DNA from: Bugula neritina
Lineage: Eukaryota > Bryozoa > Gymnolaemata > Cheilostomatida > Bugulidae
NCBI GenBank assembly: GCA_964035545.1
Contig: OZ037773.1
Location: 9,339,751-9,403,750 of the forward strand
Direction of reading: 5' to 3'
Length of the DNA: 64,000 bases
The translations under genes were made by a program, and so were the position numbers. The notes under the pieces were generated by a model, which was not told the origin of the DNA, did not search any database, and saw only the letters and a list, made by a program, of their open reading frames with translations. Shown here piece by piece: positions 23,801 through 35,198 of the stretch (its first letter is position 1; every line of letters begins with the position of its first letter).

Positions 23801-26800
23801 TTTGGTGTTGGGCAGCTGCCAGAAGGAATTGGTCTGGTGATGGAGTTTTGTGACTCGGATCTAAAAGCCATGTGTGTGAAAATAAAAGCTGCTTCTCATT
23901 TGAAAGTTAGTGAATCTTTAGCAGTTATATAATAATATTTAAGCTGATTCAGGTAATGGGCAAAACTTTTACAAATCAAACTACTTACTCTGTACTTTCC
24001 TTAACTTTTCTAGTTTCTTCTTTTACTTCTTCTATAACCCTAAATTGCATGTTATAATAAACACTAACAACTACTACGATGCAGGCGTTATAGAAATTGA
24101 CATCAGTGGTATAAAGCCTGATTTTAGCAATAGCAATCACAAGTACTACAGTCGAATTTTACTCATTTAGTATGAATATGAAATAATTAAAAATTCTTGC
24201 AAAGAATAGTGTAAGCTTTTCATTTCACAGGTTATCTAGTTAATATCAAAACATGTGATTTATGCAAACACAGACAGGGATAATGTTTACACAAAATTTA
24301 AGATTAGAGATACTCCAGCACTTGCATTAAGCAAGCAGGCTAGACATTTGTTAGCAATGGTGATCCTAATTGTATGACAGATATATGTGTCAGTATTATC
24401 CTTGATGAACACTTTGAGTGGTTAGAGTATTAAATATTTATAATTATGCTCATTAAAGACTGGTGTTGTGTTGTAATAAAGAGAAACAACTCCAAAGTTA
24501 CATTTTGCCAGTTCTAACTTCTAAGGGAAAACTCGAAAAGTTGCAATTAAGCATGAATTGATGAAATTCCTGTTTATAGCACATTTTTTAATGTATGCTA
24601 GGGGAATCTAATACCTTATTGGTGTTCACAATCAAACACAAAATTAGCAACTCATCAGCAAAGAAGTAGCTGCATGCATGTGAACTAGTGTTAGGTGCTA
24701 TCTTGGGATGGGCATCAAGTTATAATTGCTCTTACACTCTTTAGAAACCCCTCGAATCGGATGCTGCCAGCTTTGTGAGAAGGTGCTGCTGTAGAAATTT
24801 GTTTCAATTAGTTGGTAGAAGTTGCATAATTTATAAGGAAACAATCTTAATTTCTGCTGGTAATTTTAACTTACGCTTTTAATCTAGCAGGTCAACGTGT
24901 TTTAAAGCAATACAGTCTGTAATGAATATTGGTCAAATATTGGTTCACTTAAATATTGTTTATATATTATATATATACATTATAGGAAAAGGTGCTTAAG
25001 ATAATAAAAGACTCTCTGAGTGGGTTGGTGTACCTCCACAGCAGGAACATGCTCCACATGGACATCAAACCACACAACATATTGGTGAGAAACCTTTCCA
25101 ATCTCAAATTTGGTTGCAGCATTAACTAATTCAATCATTGAAGAATATCATTTTTATAAACCTTCATTGCTATCATTAGCAAAGTGGCATTTACAATATT
25201 TCTGATACTTATATTTACAATTGCTCATAAAAACCTTTATAAATATTGTATTTGTATTGATCAATACATATAGTTCTTTACGCTTATTCATAACTTCTTT
25301 TAACTATTTAAAGCTCCTTTTTATAGATTCAATCTGGCAAAGGGAAATTGGCAGACTTTGGCTTAACTGACTTTGTTGGAAATTTCAATGACATGACAGT
25401 CACTTACCAAACATGGCAAGGTCAGTCTCAATGGTTTCTTGGTTTACATGAAGGCACATTTTTTTAATATCCTAGGAACAACAACTCATTATCCAGGTCC
25501 TTTGCAGAAGAAACCGCATTCACTATAAAAAATTGTCTGCATATGTATATTATCTATAAAATATTACATCATTTGTCTCTAACTTCATGCTTCAAGAGTT
25601 CCATTTAAGCTTTTTGAAAAAACTGCACAGCATTGGTGTTGTTGTGGAAAGCTGCTTCCAAAATCTGCCTCATATAAAACTTATTTTAATTGTAAAATGC
25701 ATGTCATGGTTACAGTTACTTTACCTGTAGACATCTGAGTTAATTGATTAATTAGGTTAAATTCTAAGATGTACATTGGAGGGTATTTTATAGCCTGTTA
25801 TATAGTTATTCTACATTGACCAAACAGTGTGAATCTTAATGAGGCAGAATACTGTCCTTGTGAGGGCTATTTAATGGTCACAGCCAATCAGTGTGAGAGT
25901 TGATTGATGCTACACATAATCTATGTGATTGTGACAGTGTTAAAGTTGACAGTAGTGTGACAGTTGATGCGGGTAGTGACAGCTAGTGTGACAAATTAAT
26001 AGTTGATGAGTAGTAACAGCTAGTGTGACAGTTGATGTGTATAGTGCTGACAGCTAGTGTGACACATAATGGGTAGTGACAGCTAGTGTGACAGTTGATG
26101 GGTAGTGACAGCTAGTGTGACAGTTGATGGGTAGTGACAGTTATTGTGACACATGATGAGTAGTGACAGCTAGTGTGACAGTTGATGGGTAGTGACAGTT
26201 ATTGTGACACATGATGAGTAGTGACAGCTAGTGTGACAGTTGATGGGTAGTGACAGTTATTGTGACACATGATGAGTAGTGACATGTGTTGATTTTGCAG
26301 GAACTCCAAGATACAGAGCTCCGGAGCTGCTACACAGAAAAGCACCTTCAAAAGCAGCAGACATGTGGTCTATGGGTGTGACAGCACTGGAGGCTTTGAC
26401 CGGTAGGTCTACATGATGCATTATATAACCCTTAAACCTTCATAACCTGCAGGTTTGCTAAGCACTAGCTGTATCAAGTTTGTCATATCTTATAAGTTGA
26501 ATATCAGCTAAAAATTTCAAGAACTTTAACATTATGTTATTTGTAGCCCTCTTCGTAGAATAACTTTATTAGCAAATCAATGCAGAACTGCATATATAAT
26601 TTTACATGTATCCAATAAAATTTAGCTCCACTATAAAATTATTTGCGTAAGCAAAAACTGTGTCTTAAATTTTTTCTGGTTTACTCACATCTTAAACCTT
26701 GTAGGAAGCTCATGTTACAAAAACATGGTGAAACATAAAAGATCATTTGTGCCGAAGGATATTTTGGAAACGAGACTACCCACAGCCTTGCAGAACTTGT

Positions 26801-26904
26801 CTCACCATAATCAAGAAATATTCAAATTAGTGCTGAATTTTGATCCAGAAAAACGATCATCGGCTTTAGAATGGCTCAAATGTCTAAACAGCTACGAGTT
26901 GTAA
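20825..26904 (+). CDS. ANK-protein kinase fusion gene C1, intact
   Basis: Nine exons fit: 20825-21968, 22370-22477, 23081-23167, 23399-23567, 23770-23905, 24986-25084, 25327-25420, 26301-26402, 26705-26904, giving 712 residues. Exon 1 has about nine ankyrin repeats (for example GDTPLHIAA, GNTVVHIAA). Exons 2-3 are a Ser-rich linker with SSVSSGISSNAEAS. Exons 4-9 are a complete kinase domain of about 266 residues: glycine loop LGSGGQATV, VAIK Lys478, HMDIKPHN with catalytic Asp574 and Asn579, ADFG Asp591, GTPRYRAPELL and the subdomain IX DMWSMGVTA. ATP-dependent Ser/Thr (possibly TKL-like) phosphorylation is expected. HMD replaces HRD, so it is a non-RD kinase. Known ANK kinases such as RIPK4 and ANKK1 have the kinase first; here ANK is N-terminal. 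No signal peptide or membrane segment is seen. A polyadenylation signal is at 26985-26990. Exon 5's donor (GTTAGT) was chosen because it gives the family length of 136 bp. Confidence 0.9.
22741..22846. repeat. 11-bp minisatellite in intron 2 of C1
   Basis: Nine near-identical AGGTGTCCTGC units run in tandem, followed by a partial unit. C1' has only two units at 45400-45432, so the array has expanded or contracted since duplication. Confidence 0.95.
25906..26284. repeat. Minisatellite in intron 7 of C1
   Basis: Degenerate units of about 27-30 bp built from GTGACAGCTAGTGTGACAG and GTTGATGGGTA are repeated up to 20 bp before the exon 8 acceptor. The array in C1' (49316-49992) is about twice as long. 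Confidence 0.9.
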
Positions 26905-28057
26905 AGAATTGATAAACTTGAATGCATGCTTTTGCTTTTCAAACTATTTTATGCATTGTGCATTTAAATTTTTAAGCTACTATAAATAAATAAGCCTAGT
27001 AAAATAATCTGAAATTTGACATTCAAGTGAATTAAATTTGACAGTCTATTATTAAACTTCTAATTAAATAAGAAACTTTTTCTTAATTTAATTTTGATCA
27101 ATTATACAACCCAAAAGTAATTTGGATTTTTAAACAGAAAATAATTATTACACGTAGACTTTGCTTATTTTAAAATCATAGCAATTAATTATTGTAATAA
27201 ATTAGGCATTTCATAAAAGCAATATGTACTTACGTTCTATTGAAAATAAAATTTATTTGAATTTTATTATAAATCTGACCGAGATTATTGCTCACATTAT
27301 TCAAACAGCAGTTGGCAAAGGGCCAGAATATTGGTTAGAAAGACTTATATTGTAGAGTATGAATTCAAAGCAATAATACATGTAGAAGTGTAGATGTTCT
27401 GCAAGTGTAAGATGCAGTTAAAAGTGATAATTTACTGTATAGGCTGCTATAGACATCTGACGCAACTATATATTAGGTTATGGCAAAATATTACTTTGCT
27501 CATTAAGAGTAATTATTGCTGCACTTTCTTTTAATTTTTTAAAAAGACAAGCCAACAAAAGCCCAAATGATAGTTTTCCTCCGTTTAAAAATAATAGACA
27601 CTGCAAAGATATAACGTTTTTTTATAATATAATACTTATTAGCCTACTCAATGTTGCACGTTTCATCTAAATTTATACAAGTTTATACCAGCTGAAGCAT
27701 GTTATTTTAAATCAACATGCAATTTTATAAGTACCTATCAAGTTATCATTCTTATTCTTCCAGCTCACTCTCAACTCGCAGTGTTTTATAAGTGTTGAAC
27801 AATTAAATTGTTTAAACCATACCATTTATGTTATATCTTATATACCGTATATATATAGCTGTATTATCTAAAGCCTATGTCAACTAGGTGGTAAAATTTA
27901 GTTTCAGTTGTAACATAGTCCTGTCATCTAGTGTACAGCAATGTATGTCTATATATAGCATTATGTTCTATATAGCACAGTCCTGGTTAATTTAGCTTTG
28001 CATACCTTTTAACCTCTGCAGTTCAGCACTTACCCTACTTTTGTTTGTATAAATCAC
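26905..28057. other. Intergenic DNA between C1 and C2
   Basis: Contains the C1 3' UTR with AATAAA at 26985-26990, then AT-rich DNA aligning with 51180-52555 after C1'. The conserved CCAAT/TATA block found just before D, C2' and E is missing here, together with the start of the ANK exon. No gene is seen. Confidence 0.6.
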
Positions 28058-28629
28058 ATGTTTTATACAGCAACTGAGACCGTGAAACTTATTTTAAACT
28101 GCCTTCCTGCAGCTGACATGTGTAAAGTGACTTCAATTCCAAACAATAAAAGAAACACTGTCTTGTCTTGGGCTGCACAATGTGGACTTATGGATGTGTT
28201 AAGACTGCTTGTAGATATTATTCCACCAGAAGAGCTGTATTCACAAGTTCTGGTAATAGATAATGATGGTGACACAGTCATACATTGTGCTGCTTACGGG
28301 AACCAATCAGAAGCTGCTGTATACCTGCTTGACAAGTTGACGGAGAACCAAATTGGAGAAATATTTGAAATACAAAACAAAGAAGGTCACACTCTGATTG
28401 AATATGCAAAAAGTAAAGCTAACCATGAGTTTGTGACTCTAATTGAAGCTTATTTGAAAGATAGAGAAATTTTTCCAAAAGGTAAAGTTCAACAACCTGC
28501 TTTCAGCTTTGGTTGGAAACAATCAACATAATCTTAAAATTTTGAGCTTTTGCATTATGCATAGTATATTATATTAGTACTCTTGTACGTGTTGGAAGTA
28601 TGTAGGCCAAATTCTTGTACACATGCAGT

Positions 28630-29023
28630 CAGGGTTGGGGTCAATTACATATGAATGTAATTAATTACAATTGCAATTATATGAGAATTTGTCCATATTA
28701 CAATTACAATTATATAATTTCAGTTCTAATAAATGTAATTAATACAATTTCAATTACTTTTGTTCTCCTTCTGGAGTCCAACTACAACGGGCAATTTTGA
28801 CAACATACAGCCTTCTTTGTTCTCAGCAGTAACCAATAGGGTGACAAATACACACTAAATTAATCTAAATTTTTTATTAAGCATGTAGGCAGGCAGTAAG
28901 CAAGACAGGAAAAATATGAGTTTTATAAGATATAAAAATTGAAGTAAGTGTTATGTAATTATAAAGTATTTGTAAAATTCGATTACATTAGCAATGTAAT
29001 TAATTACAATTACATTGTAATAT
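28630..29023. mobile_element. Truncated hAT-type MITE in intron 1 of C2
   Basis: The left end CAGGGTTGGGGTCAATTACA and the AT-rich body match the complete element at 53781-54259. Similarity stops near 29023 and the right terminal repeat is missing. Confidence 0.75.
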
Positions 29024-29969
29024 GGATCATTTTACTTAATTTAGTACACACCGGAAGTTTCCAGTTTTCAGCTATTTTTCACAATTTAGCTGCTAATGAA
29101 CAAGGGTTTTTGCCCAAAACTAGTTAAATGTCAATCAACACACAAATAATCGAGGTTCTTTTTAATTTTGATTGATTTTCCATGTTTTTTTCTAATTATT
29201 TAGCTACTTTTGATTGCAGACCGTTATGTTTTTTTTATGACCTGTAGAAGCTGCTGTAGTTGAATAAAAAATTGAACAACAGCTATAATGAGTTGAGCAT
29301 TTTTCTCGGATCAATTTGCATTAACTATGAGAAAGATATGCTGGCCAACATTATAATTTTTACAGGTTGTATCTTTGACAAAATTACTTTTTTAGTGCAA
29401 AATGGCTTGCAATAATCTTGAAATGTTTGACTTGCAGCTAAAATGCTGCCTCCGCTCTAGACTCAAAGTACATATATAATTCAAAATGATGGATGCATAG
29501 AAAATAAATTTAAATTTATTGTAGACAGAAAACTGAAAGTTGACTTTAACCAGAACACAAGTTCTGCTTACTCCTACAAGAACACAAGCTTTGCTGACAG
29601 TGGAATATCACTTGATGTTGAAACCAGTGTAGTAGACAGTGAGTGTATAAATTACTTCTTTGATACTGCAGGTACTAGATAATATATACCAATGATGGTC
29701 CAGCAAACAGATTCTAAACTATAAGCTGCACTCAAATGATGCGCCAATTCAGCGGTTGGCTTTGTTGAGCTGTTACCAGAGCAATCCTAGCTTTTTTACT
29801 TACGAATGTGTGGTTTGGTCTGCATGAAAATAAGTACGGTACTCACAAAAAACGGTTTAAAGAATTCACTTTTTGAAGCCAAACTTTAGTAAACAAAATA
29901 CAACTGTGAAGTGGTTTTAGAATGTCAAATATAAAATTGTGTGTGACAGTTTGGTATAAGCTTAAAAAT

Positions 29970-30715
29970 TTCAACTGCTATATGTTGCACTGCTTGGCCG
30001 TTGATACATGAAAAGTGTTTTGCCGGTTCAAAATGTAATGATGCAATGCTATAAGTAAAACTCAAGTGTTTATTGCTTGTATATATAACAAAATTTTTTG
30101 TATCCAAGTGACATTTAGGCTGCATAAAACTGTTGAGGTGCCATCGAGCTTAGCTACTCTAATTTTGGAGTATAATGTAAACACAGATAAATATTATAGA
30201 CTTTTATAAACTCACCACATTTTAATTGAAAATTTGGCACAAATATTTTCAATAATGTTAAGTAATTTTAGAATGTCAAATATAAAACTGTGACAGTTTG
30301 GTATAAACAGTTTAGAAATTTGAAACTGTATAGCTGTGATAATGAAATTTATATGTTTTTTAGTTAAAGTTGGAAGTTCATGTAATGATATCTTGCTTCT
30401 ATATATAAGTTTATAAAATGGAATTTTCAATAATTACTTAACAAATTGTATAGCTATGTACACTGCTTGGCCTTTGATACATGCAAGGCATTTTGTTGCT
30501 TCATCATATACGTAATGGTGCAACGCTAAGTGCAACTGAAGTTTTGTTTATGTAAAACAATACCATCTCTACCCAAATGGCATTTAAACTGCATAAAGCA
30601 TTTGAGGTGCTAGCCAGTCTACTCAACTTTAGGGATGATAATGTAAACACACATATATATTATAGACTTTGATAAACTCATAACCTTTTAATTGAAAATT
30701 TTGCACAAATTTGTC
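29970..30715. repeat. Old direct duplication in intron 2 of C2
   Basis: Two diverged copies of about 270 bp (about 29970-30242 and 30445-30712) share blocks such as CACTGCTTGGCC, GATACATG, CTGCATAAA and TTTTAATTGAAAATTT. C2' keeps only the first copy (about 55120-55395). Confidence 0.7.
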
Positions 30716-31627
30716 ATTAGTATTCATCAATAAAATGCAAGTTAATAGACATAATTAACCAATAGAATACATTTCTAAAGTGAATAATTATTGCTTTACT
30801 AAATATAGGCTTTAAATCTTCACTTCTTTAAAGTGACAACATAAGGGATTTGTGGATATTGAATGCTCATTTTATAGGTTTTACCACTTTACGTTTGGAA
30901 AAGTAAAACCCCAAATTACATCCAAATTTAATCTCTGTTAACAGAAAAAATGTATACATAACGTCTATAAGCTGCATTTATTTCTTATTTCAGTGCTGCA
31001 CAGTTTAAAGGTTGAAGAAAAGCTAGGCAGTGGTGGACAAGCAACAGTGTATAGGGGGACTTGGTTGAGTACCCCAGTGGCTATCAAAATCTTACCAAAT
31101 TCCATGGGTATAGACTTGTCCAAGACATCATTACAGGAACTAGAGGGGTACAATGCTGTCAAGTATGGGGAACAATACAAGTTGTTTACATTTTTTAAAT
31201 TTATCTAACCACTATTGAAGGCTTCTTTTAAATCAAACAAGGTGTAGCATTCTGTTTTCCTGATGCTTTTGTCTTTTGCTACAGGAACCTTCGACATCCA
31301 AACATTATCCAGTTCTTTGGAATTGGGCAGCTAATGACAGATATAGGTCTGGTGATGGAACTCTGTGACACTGATTTGAAGATAATGTCTCAACAAATTG
31401 GACAGAGTGCATGGAGATGCATTGGTAAGAGTTGTCTGAAAGCTCGATTATCTTGGTAAGTTTAAGACTTCTCTGTAGAAAATATTGTTGGTTTTATACT
31501 AAATCAAATTTGTTATTTCGCTAACCAACAAAGCATAACAACTTAGTTTGAGTTGCGCTGTGTTACATTGCGATTTTTTATGTTTTGTGCAATATGATTG
31601 CTTGTATTTTGTGTTTTGTGCCTTTTG

Positions 31628-33606
31628 CTTTGTGCCTTGTGCCTTGTGCCTTGTGCCTTGTGCCTTGTGCCTTGTGCCTTGTGCCTTGTGCCTTGTGCCT
31701 TGTGCCTTGTGCCTTGTGCCTTGTGCCTTGTGCCTTGTGCCTTGTGCCTTGTGCCTTGTGCCTTGTGCCTTGTGCCTTGTGCCTTGTGCCTTGTGCCTTG
31801 TGCCTTGTGCCTTGTGCCTTGTGCCTTGTGCCTTGTGCCTTGTGCCTTGTGCCTTGTGCCTTGTGCCTTGTGCCTTGTGCCTTGTGCCTTGTGCCTTGTG
31901 CCTTGTGCCTTGTGCCTTGTGCCTTGTGCCTTGTGCCTTGTGCCTTGTGCCTTGTGCCTTGTGCCTTGTGCCTTGTGCCTTGTGCCTTGTGCCTTGTGCC
32001 TTGTGCCTTGTGCCTTGTGCCTTGTGCCTTGTGCCTTGTGCCTTGTGCCTTGTGCCTTGTGCCTTGTGCCTTGTGCCTTGTGCCTTGTGCCTTGTGCCTT
32101 GTGCCTTGTGCCTTGTGCCTTGTGCCTTGTGCCTTGTGCCTTGTGCCTTGTGCCTTGTGCCTTGTGCCTTGTGCCTTGTGCCTTGTGCCTTGTGCCTTGT
32201 GCCTTGTGCCTTGTGCCTTGTGCCTTGTGCCTTGTGCCTTGTGCCTTGTGCCTTGTGCCTTGTGCCTTGTGCCTTGTGCCTTGTGCCTTGTGCCTTGTGC
32301 CTTGTGCCTTGTGCCTTGTGCCTTGTGCCTTGTGCCTTGTGCCTTGTGCCTTGTGCCTTGTGCCTTGTGCCTTGTGCCTTGTGCCTTGTGCCTTGTGCCT
32401 TGTGCCTTGTGCCTTGTGCCTTGTGCCTTGTGCCTTGTGCCTTGTGCCTTGTGCCTTGTGCCTTGTGCCTTGTGCCTTGTGCCTTGTGCCTTGTGCCTTG
32501 TGCCTTGTGCCTTGTGCCTTGTGCCTTGTGCCTTGTGCCTTGTGCCTTGTGCCTTGTGCCTTGTGCCTTGTGCCTTGTGCCTTGTGCCTTGTGCCTTGTG
32601 CCTTGTGCCTTGTGCCTTGTGCCTTGTGCCTTGTGCCTTGTGCCTTGTGCCTTGTGCCTTGTGCCTTGTGCCTTGTGCCTTGTGCCTTGTGCCTTGTGCC
32701 TTGTGCCTTGTGCCTTGTGCCTTGTGCCTTGTGCCTTGTGCCTTGTGCCTTGTGCCTTGTGCCTTGTGCCTTGTGCCTTGTGCCTTGTGCCTTGTGCCTT
32801 GTGCCTTGTGCCTTGTGCCTTGTGCCTTGTGCCTTGTGCCTTGTGCCTTGTGCCTTGTGCCTTGTGCCTTGTGCCTTGTGCCTTGTGCCTTGTGCCTTGT
32901 GCCTTGTGCCTTGTGCCTTGTGCCTTGTGCCTTGTGCCTTGTGCCTTGTGCCTTGTGCCTTGTGCCTTGTGCCTTGTGCCTTGTGCCTTGTGCCTTGTGC
33001 CTTGTGCCTTGTGCCTTGTGCCTTGTGCCTTGTGCCTTGTGCCTTGTGCCTTGTGCCTTGTGCCTTGTGCCTTGTGCCTTGTGCCTTGTGCCTTGTGCCT
33101 TGTGCCTTGTGCCTTGTGCCTTGTGCCTTGTGCCTTGTGCCTTGTGCCTTGTGCCTTGTGCCTTGTGCCTTGTGCCTTGTGCCTTGTGCCTTGTGCCTTG
33201 TGCCTTGTGCCTTGTGCCTTGTGCCTTGTGCCTTGTGCCTTGTGCCTTGTGCCTTGTGCCTTGTGCCTTGTGCCTTGTGCCTTGTGCCTTGTGCCTTGTG
33301 CCTTGTGCCTTGTGCCTTGTGCCTTGTGCCTTGTGCCTTGTGCCTTGTGCCTTGTGCCTTGTGCCTTGTGCCTTGTGCCTTGTGCCTTGTGCCTTGTGCC
33401 TTGTGCCTTGTGCCTTGTGCCTTGTGCCTTGTGCCTTGTGCCTTGTGCCTTGTGCCTTGTGCCTTGTGCCTTGTGCCTTGTGCCTTGTGCCTTGTGCCTT
33501 GTGCCTTGTGCCTTGTGCCTTGTGCCTTGTGCCTTGTGCCTTGTGCCTTGCACCTTGTGTCTTGTGCCTTGCGCCTTGCGCCTTGTGTCTTGTGCCTTGT
33601 GCTTTG
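31628..33606. repeat. Heptamer satellite (GTGCCTT)n, about 2 kb, in a C2 kinase intron
   Basis: About 270-280 tandem copies of a 7-bp unit fill the intron between kinase exons 31285-31424 and 33862-33960. The interior is nearly perfect and variant units (GCGCCTT, GTGTCTT, CACCTT) occur at the 3' edge. The equivalent intron of C2' has a short array of about 19 units, mostly GCGCCTT (56384-56520). Because 7 is not a multiple of 3 and the unit lacks stops, every frame is open for nearly 700 codons; these frames are not genes. Confidence 0.97.
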
Positions 33607-35198
33607 TATAAGTGTGTGTGTGTTTCCAAGTAGTCCCAAAACAGAAGCAGCTCTAACAACCTGCCTATGTAGCTGAAAAAAAAACATACTCAACAAACAA
33701 GCTGCAAAGATAAATTACTAATTTTGAATAAAACTTCACAGGACATTTGAAAAAGCTCATAATAACTGTCATGCATAAGATTGTTCATTGTGACTTGGCA
33801 AGATGCCATGCATGGCATTAAAATTCCATGAGTACACAATTCCTACTATATTTTCTTGTAGGATAAACTACTGAGGATTATTAAAGATTCTCTGTGTGGA
33901 TTAGTTTATCTTCATGATAAGAACATGATTCACATGGATATTAAACCACATAACATACTGGTAGGACAACTTCTGAATTAAATAAAAAAGATGAAAATAA
34001 TGCATATTATATGTAAAATACTAGATTAATATTTCATCTAATAATATAACGATTTAAACGTTCATTGTTTTCATGTTATGATACTATATTATATACTACT
34101 GTGTTGATTGTAGGTTCAATCTGGAAGAGGAAAACTGGCAGACTTTGGTTTAGCTGACTTGGCAGAAAACTTTCAGGACATGTCTATTACGTATTCTCCA
34201 TGGCAAGGTGTGTTTTGTATATACGTTTTGTTTTTCAGTCAATTAAACTTCCCTTTAAAACTTGCTATTACAAACCTTTTAAAGCTACATATATTTAGCA
34301 TCTCGCATACTTCAATCTGCTCAAATTATAGACATCGCAATTCAAAGTTTTAAACATAGGAGTATGATTAGTTCTCCTGTACCAAGTATAATTACTTTAA
34401 AGTTTTGTTTATCCTTCATTGCAAAACTAATTATTACTTAAAAATGTTTAATCACACGCACACGCACACACATATATATATGGAATTTCTAAAGCCTGTT
34501 TTCCATAGAATTAATGTCTAAATTTTTTGCCTGAAAAAGCTTTTTAAACAGCAATTTTTTTTTTTAGCTATTTTGAAAAAATGCTCATTTCTAAATGGTT
34601 CTCTATAGCAGTAATGAAACCATTTGGAATATAATGTGAAAACTTTTATTGTTTCTGGTATGGTAAAATATCATTATAACATTATATCAAATAAAATTTG
34701 GCCATGTCTTTTGTCATGGAATGAGTACAGCTGATTTCTGCTTCAATTTCTTTGTTTTAGGAACTTCATTGTACAGAGCTCCAGGGCTACTACACAGATA
34801 TGCTCCAACCAAGGCAGCTGACATGTGGTCTATGGGTGTAACAGCACTCGAAGTCTTCACAGGTGAATAAACCAAAGCAACTGATAATTACACATTCACA
34901 GCATCCTGTCAACGTGGCATGTGTGAAATATAGTTATTCTGCAGATTCTGTACATACATAAGTTGCATTAAAAATATTATTTTATTCTACAGGAGAACTT
35001 CCTTATCCTCTTGAAAACTTTGTTCGACATAAGAGAGCGAGAGTACCCAAAGATCTCCTTGACAAAAAGCTTCCTCAGTCTCTCCAGATGTTGTCAAATA
35101 GAAATCAGAAAATTATGCAGTTGGTGTTGACCTTTGAACCTGACCAGAGATTGTCTGCAGCTGATTGGCTTGAAAGACTGCAAAACTATCAAATTTAA

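Larger units (their letters stand above)
28058..35198 (+). pseudogene. ANK-kinase gene C2, 5'-truncated and frameshifted
   Basis: Exon positions follow the intact paralogue C2': 28058-28481, 29525-29638, 30994-31162, 31285-31424, 33862-33960, 34114-34207, 34761-34862, 34993-35198. The first half of the ANK exon and the promoter are gone: similarity to C2' resumes only at about 28070, within repeat 3, so about 670 bp are deleted. A chance ATG at 28058 precedes it. Exon 31285-31424 is 140 bp against 136 in three paralogues; a 4-bp insertion (CATG near 31410) shifts the frame into TAA at the start of the next exon. The APE motif is APG (GTSLYRAPGLL). The other motifs survive: GSGGQATV, VAIK, HMDIKPHN, ADFG. 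One intron holds a 2-kb heptamer array. Together these indicate a pseudogene, although splicing around the lesion is possible. A polyadenylation signal is at 35226-35231. Confidence 0.85.

Noticed and set aside
25906-26284. Repeat-spacer-like pattern
   Set aside because: The intervening segments are themselves repeats. A degenerate minisatellite, not CRISPR.
31499-33696. Five open frames of about 680-720 codons on both strands (CALCLVP and QGTRHKA repeats)
   Set aside because: They are products of the (GTGCCTT)n array inside a kinase intron: a stop-free unit of 7 bp leaves every frame open. No protein is implied.
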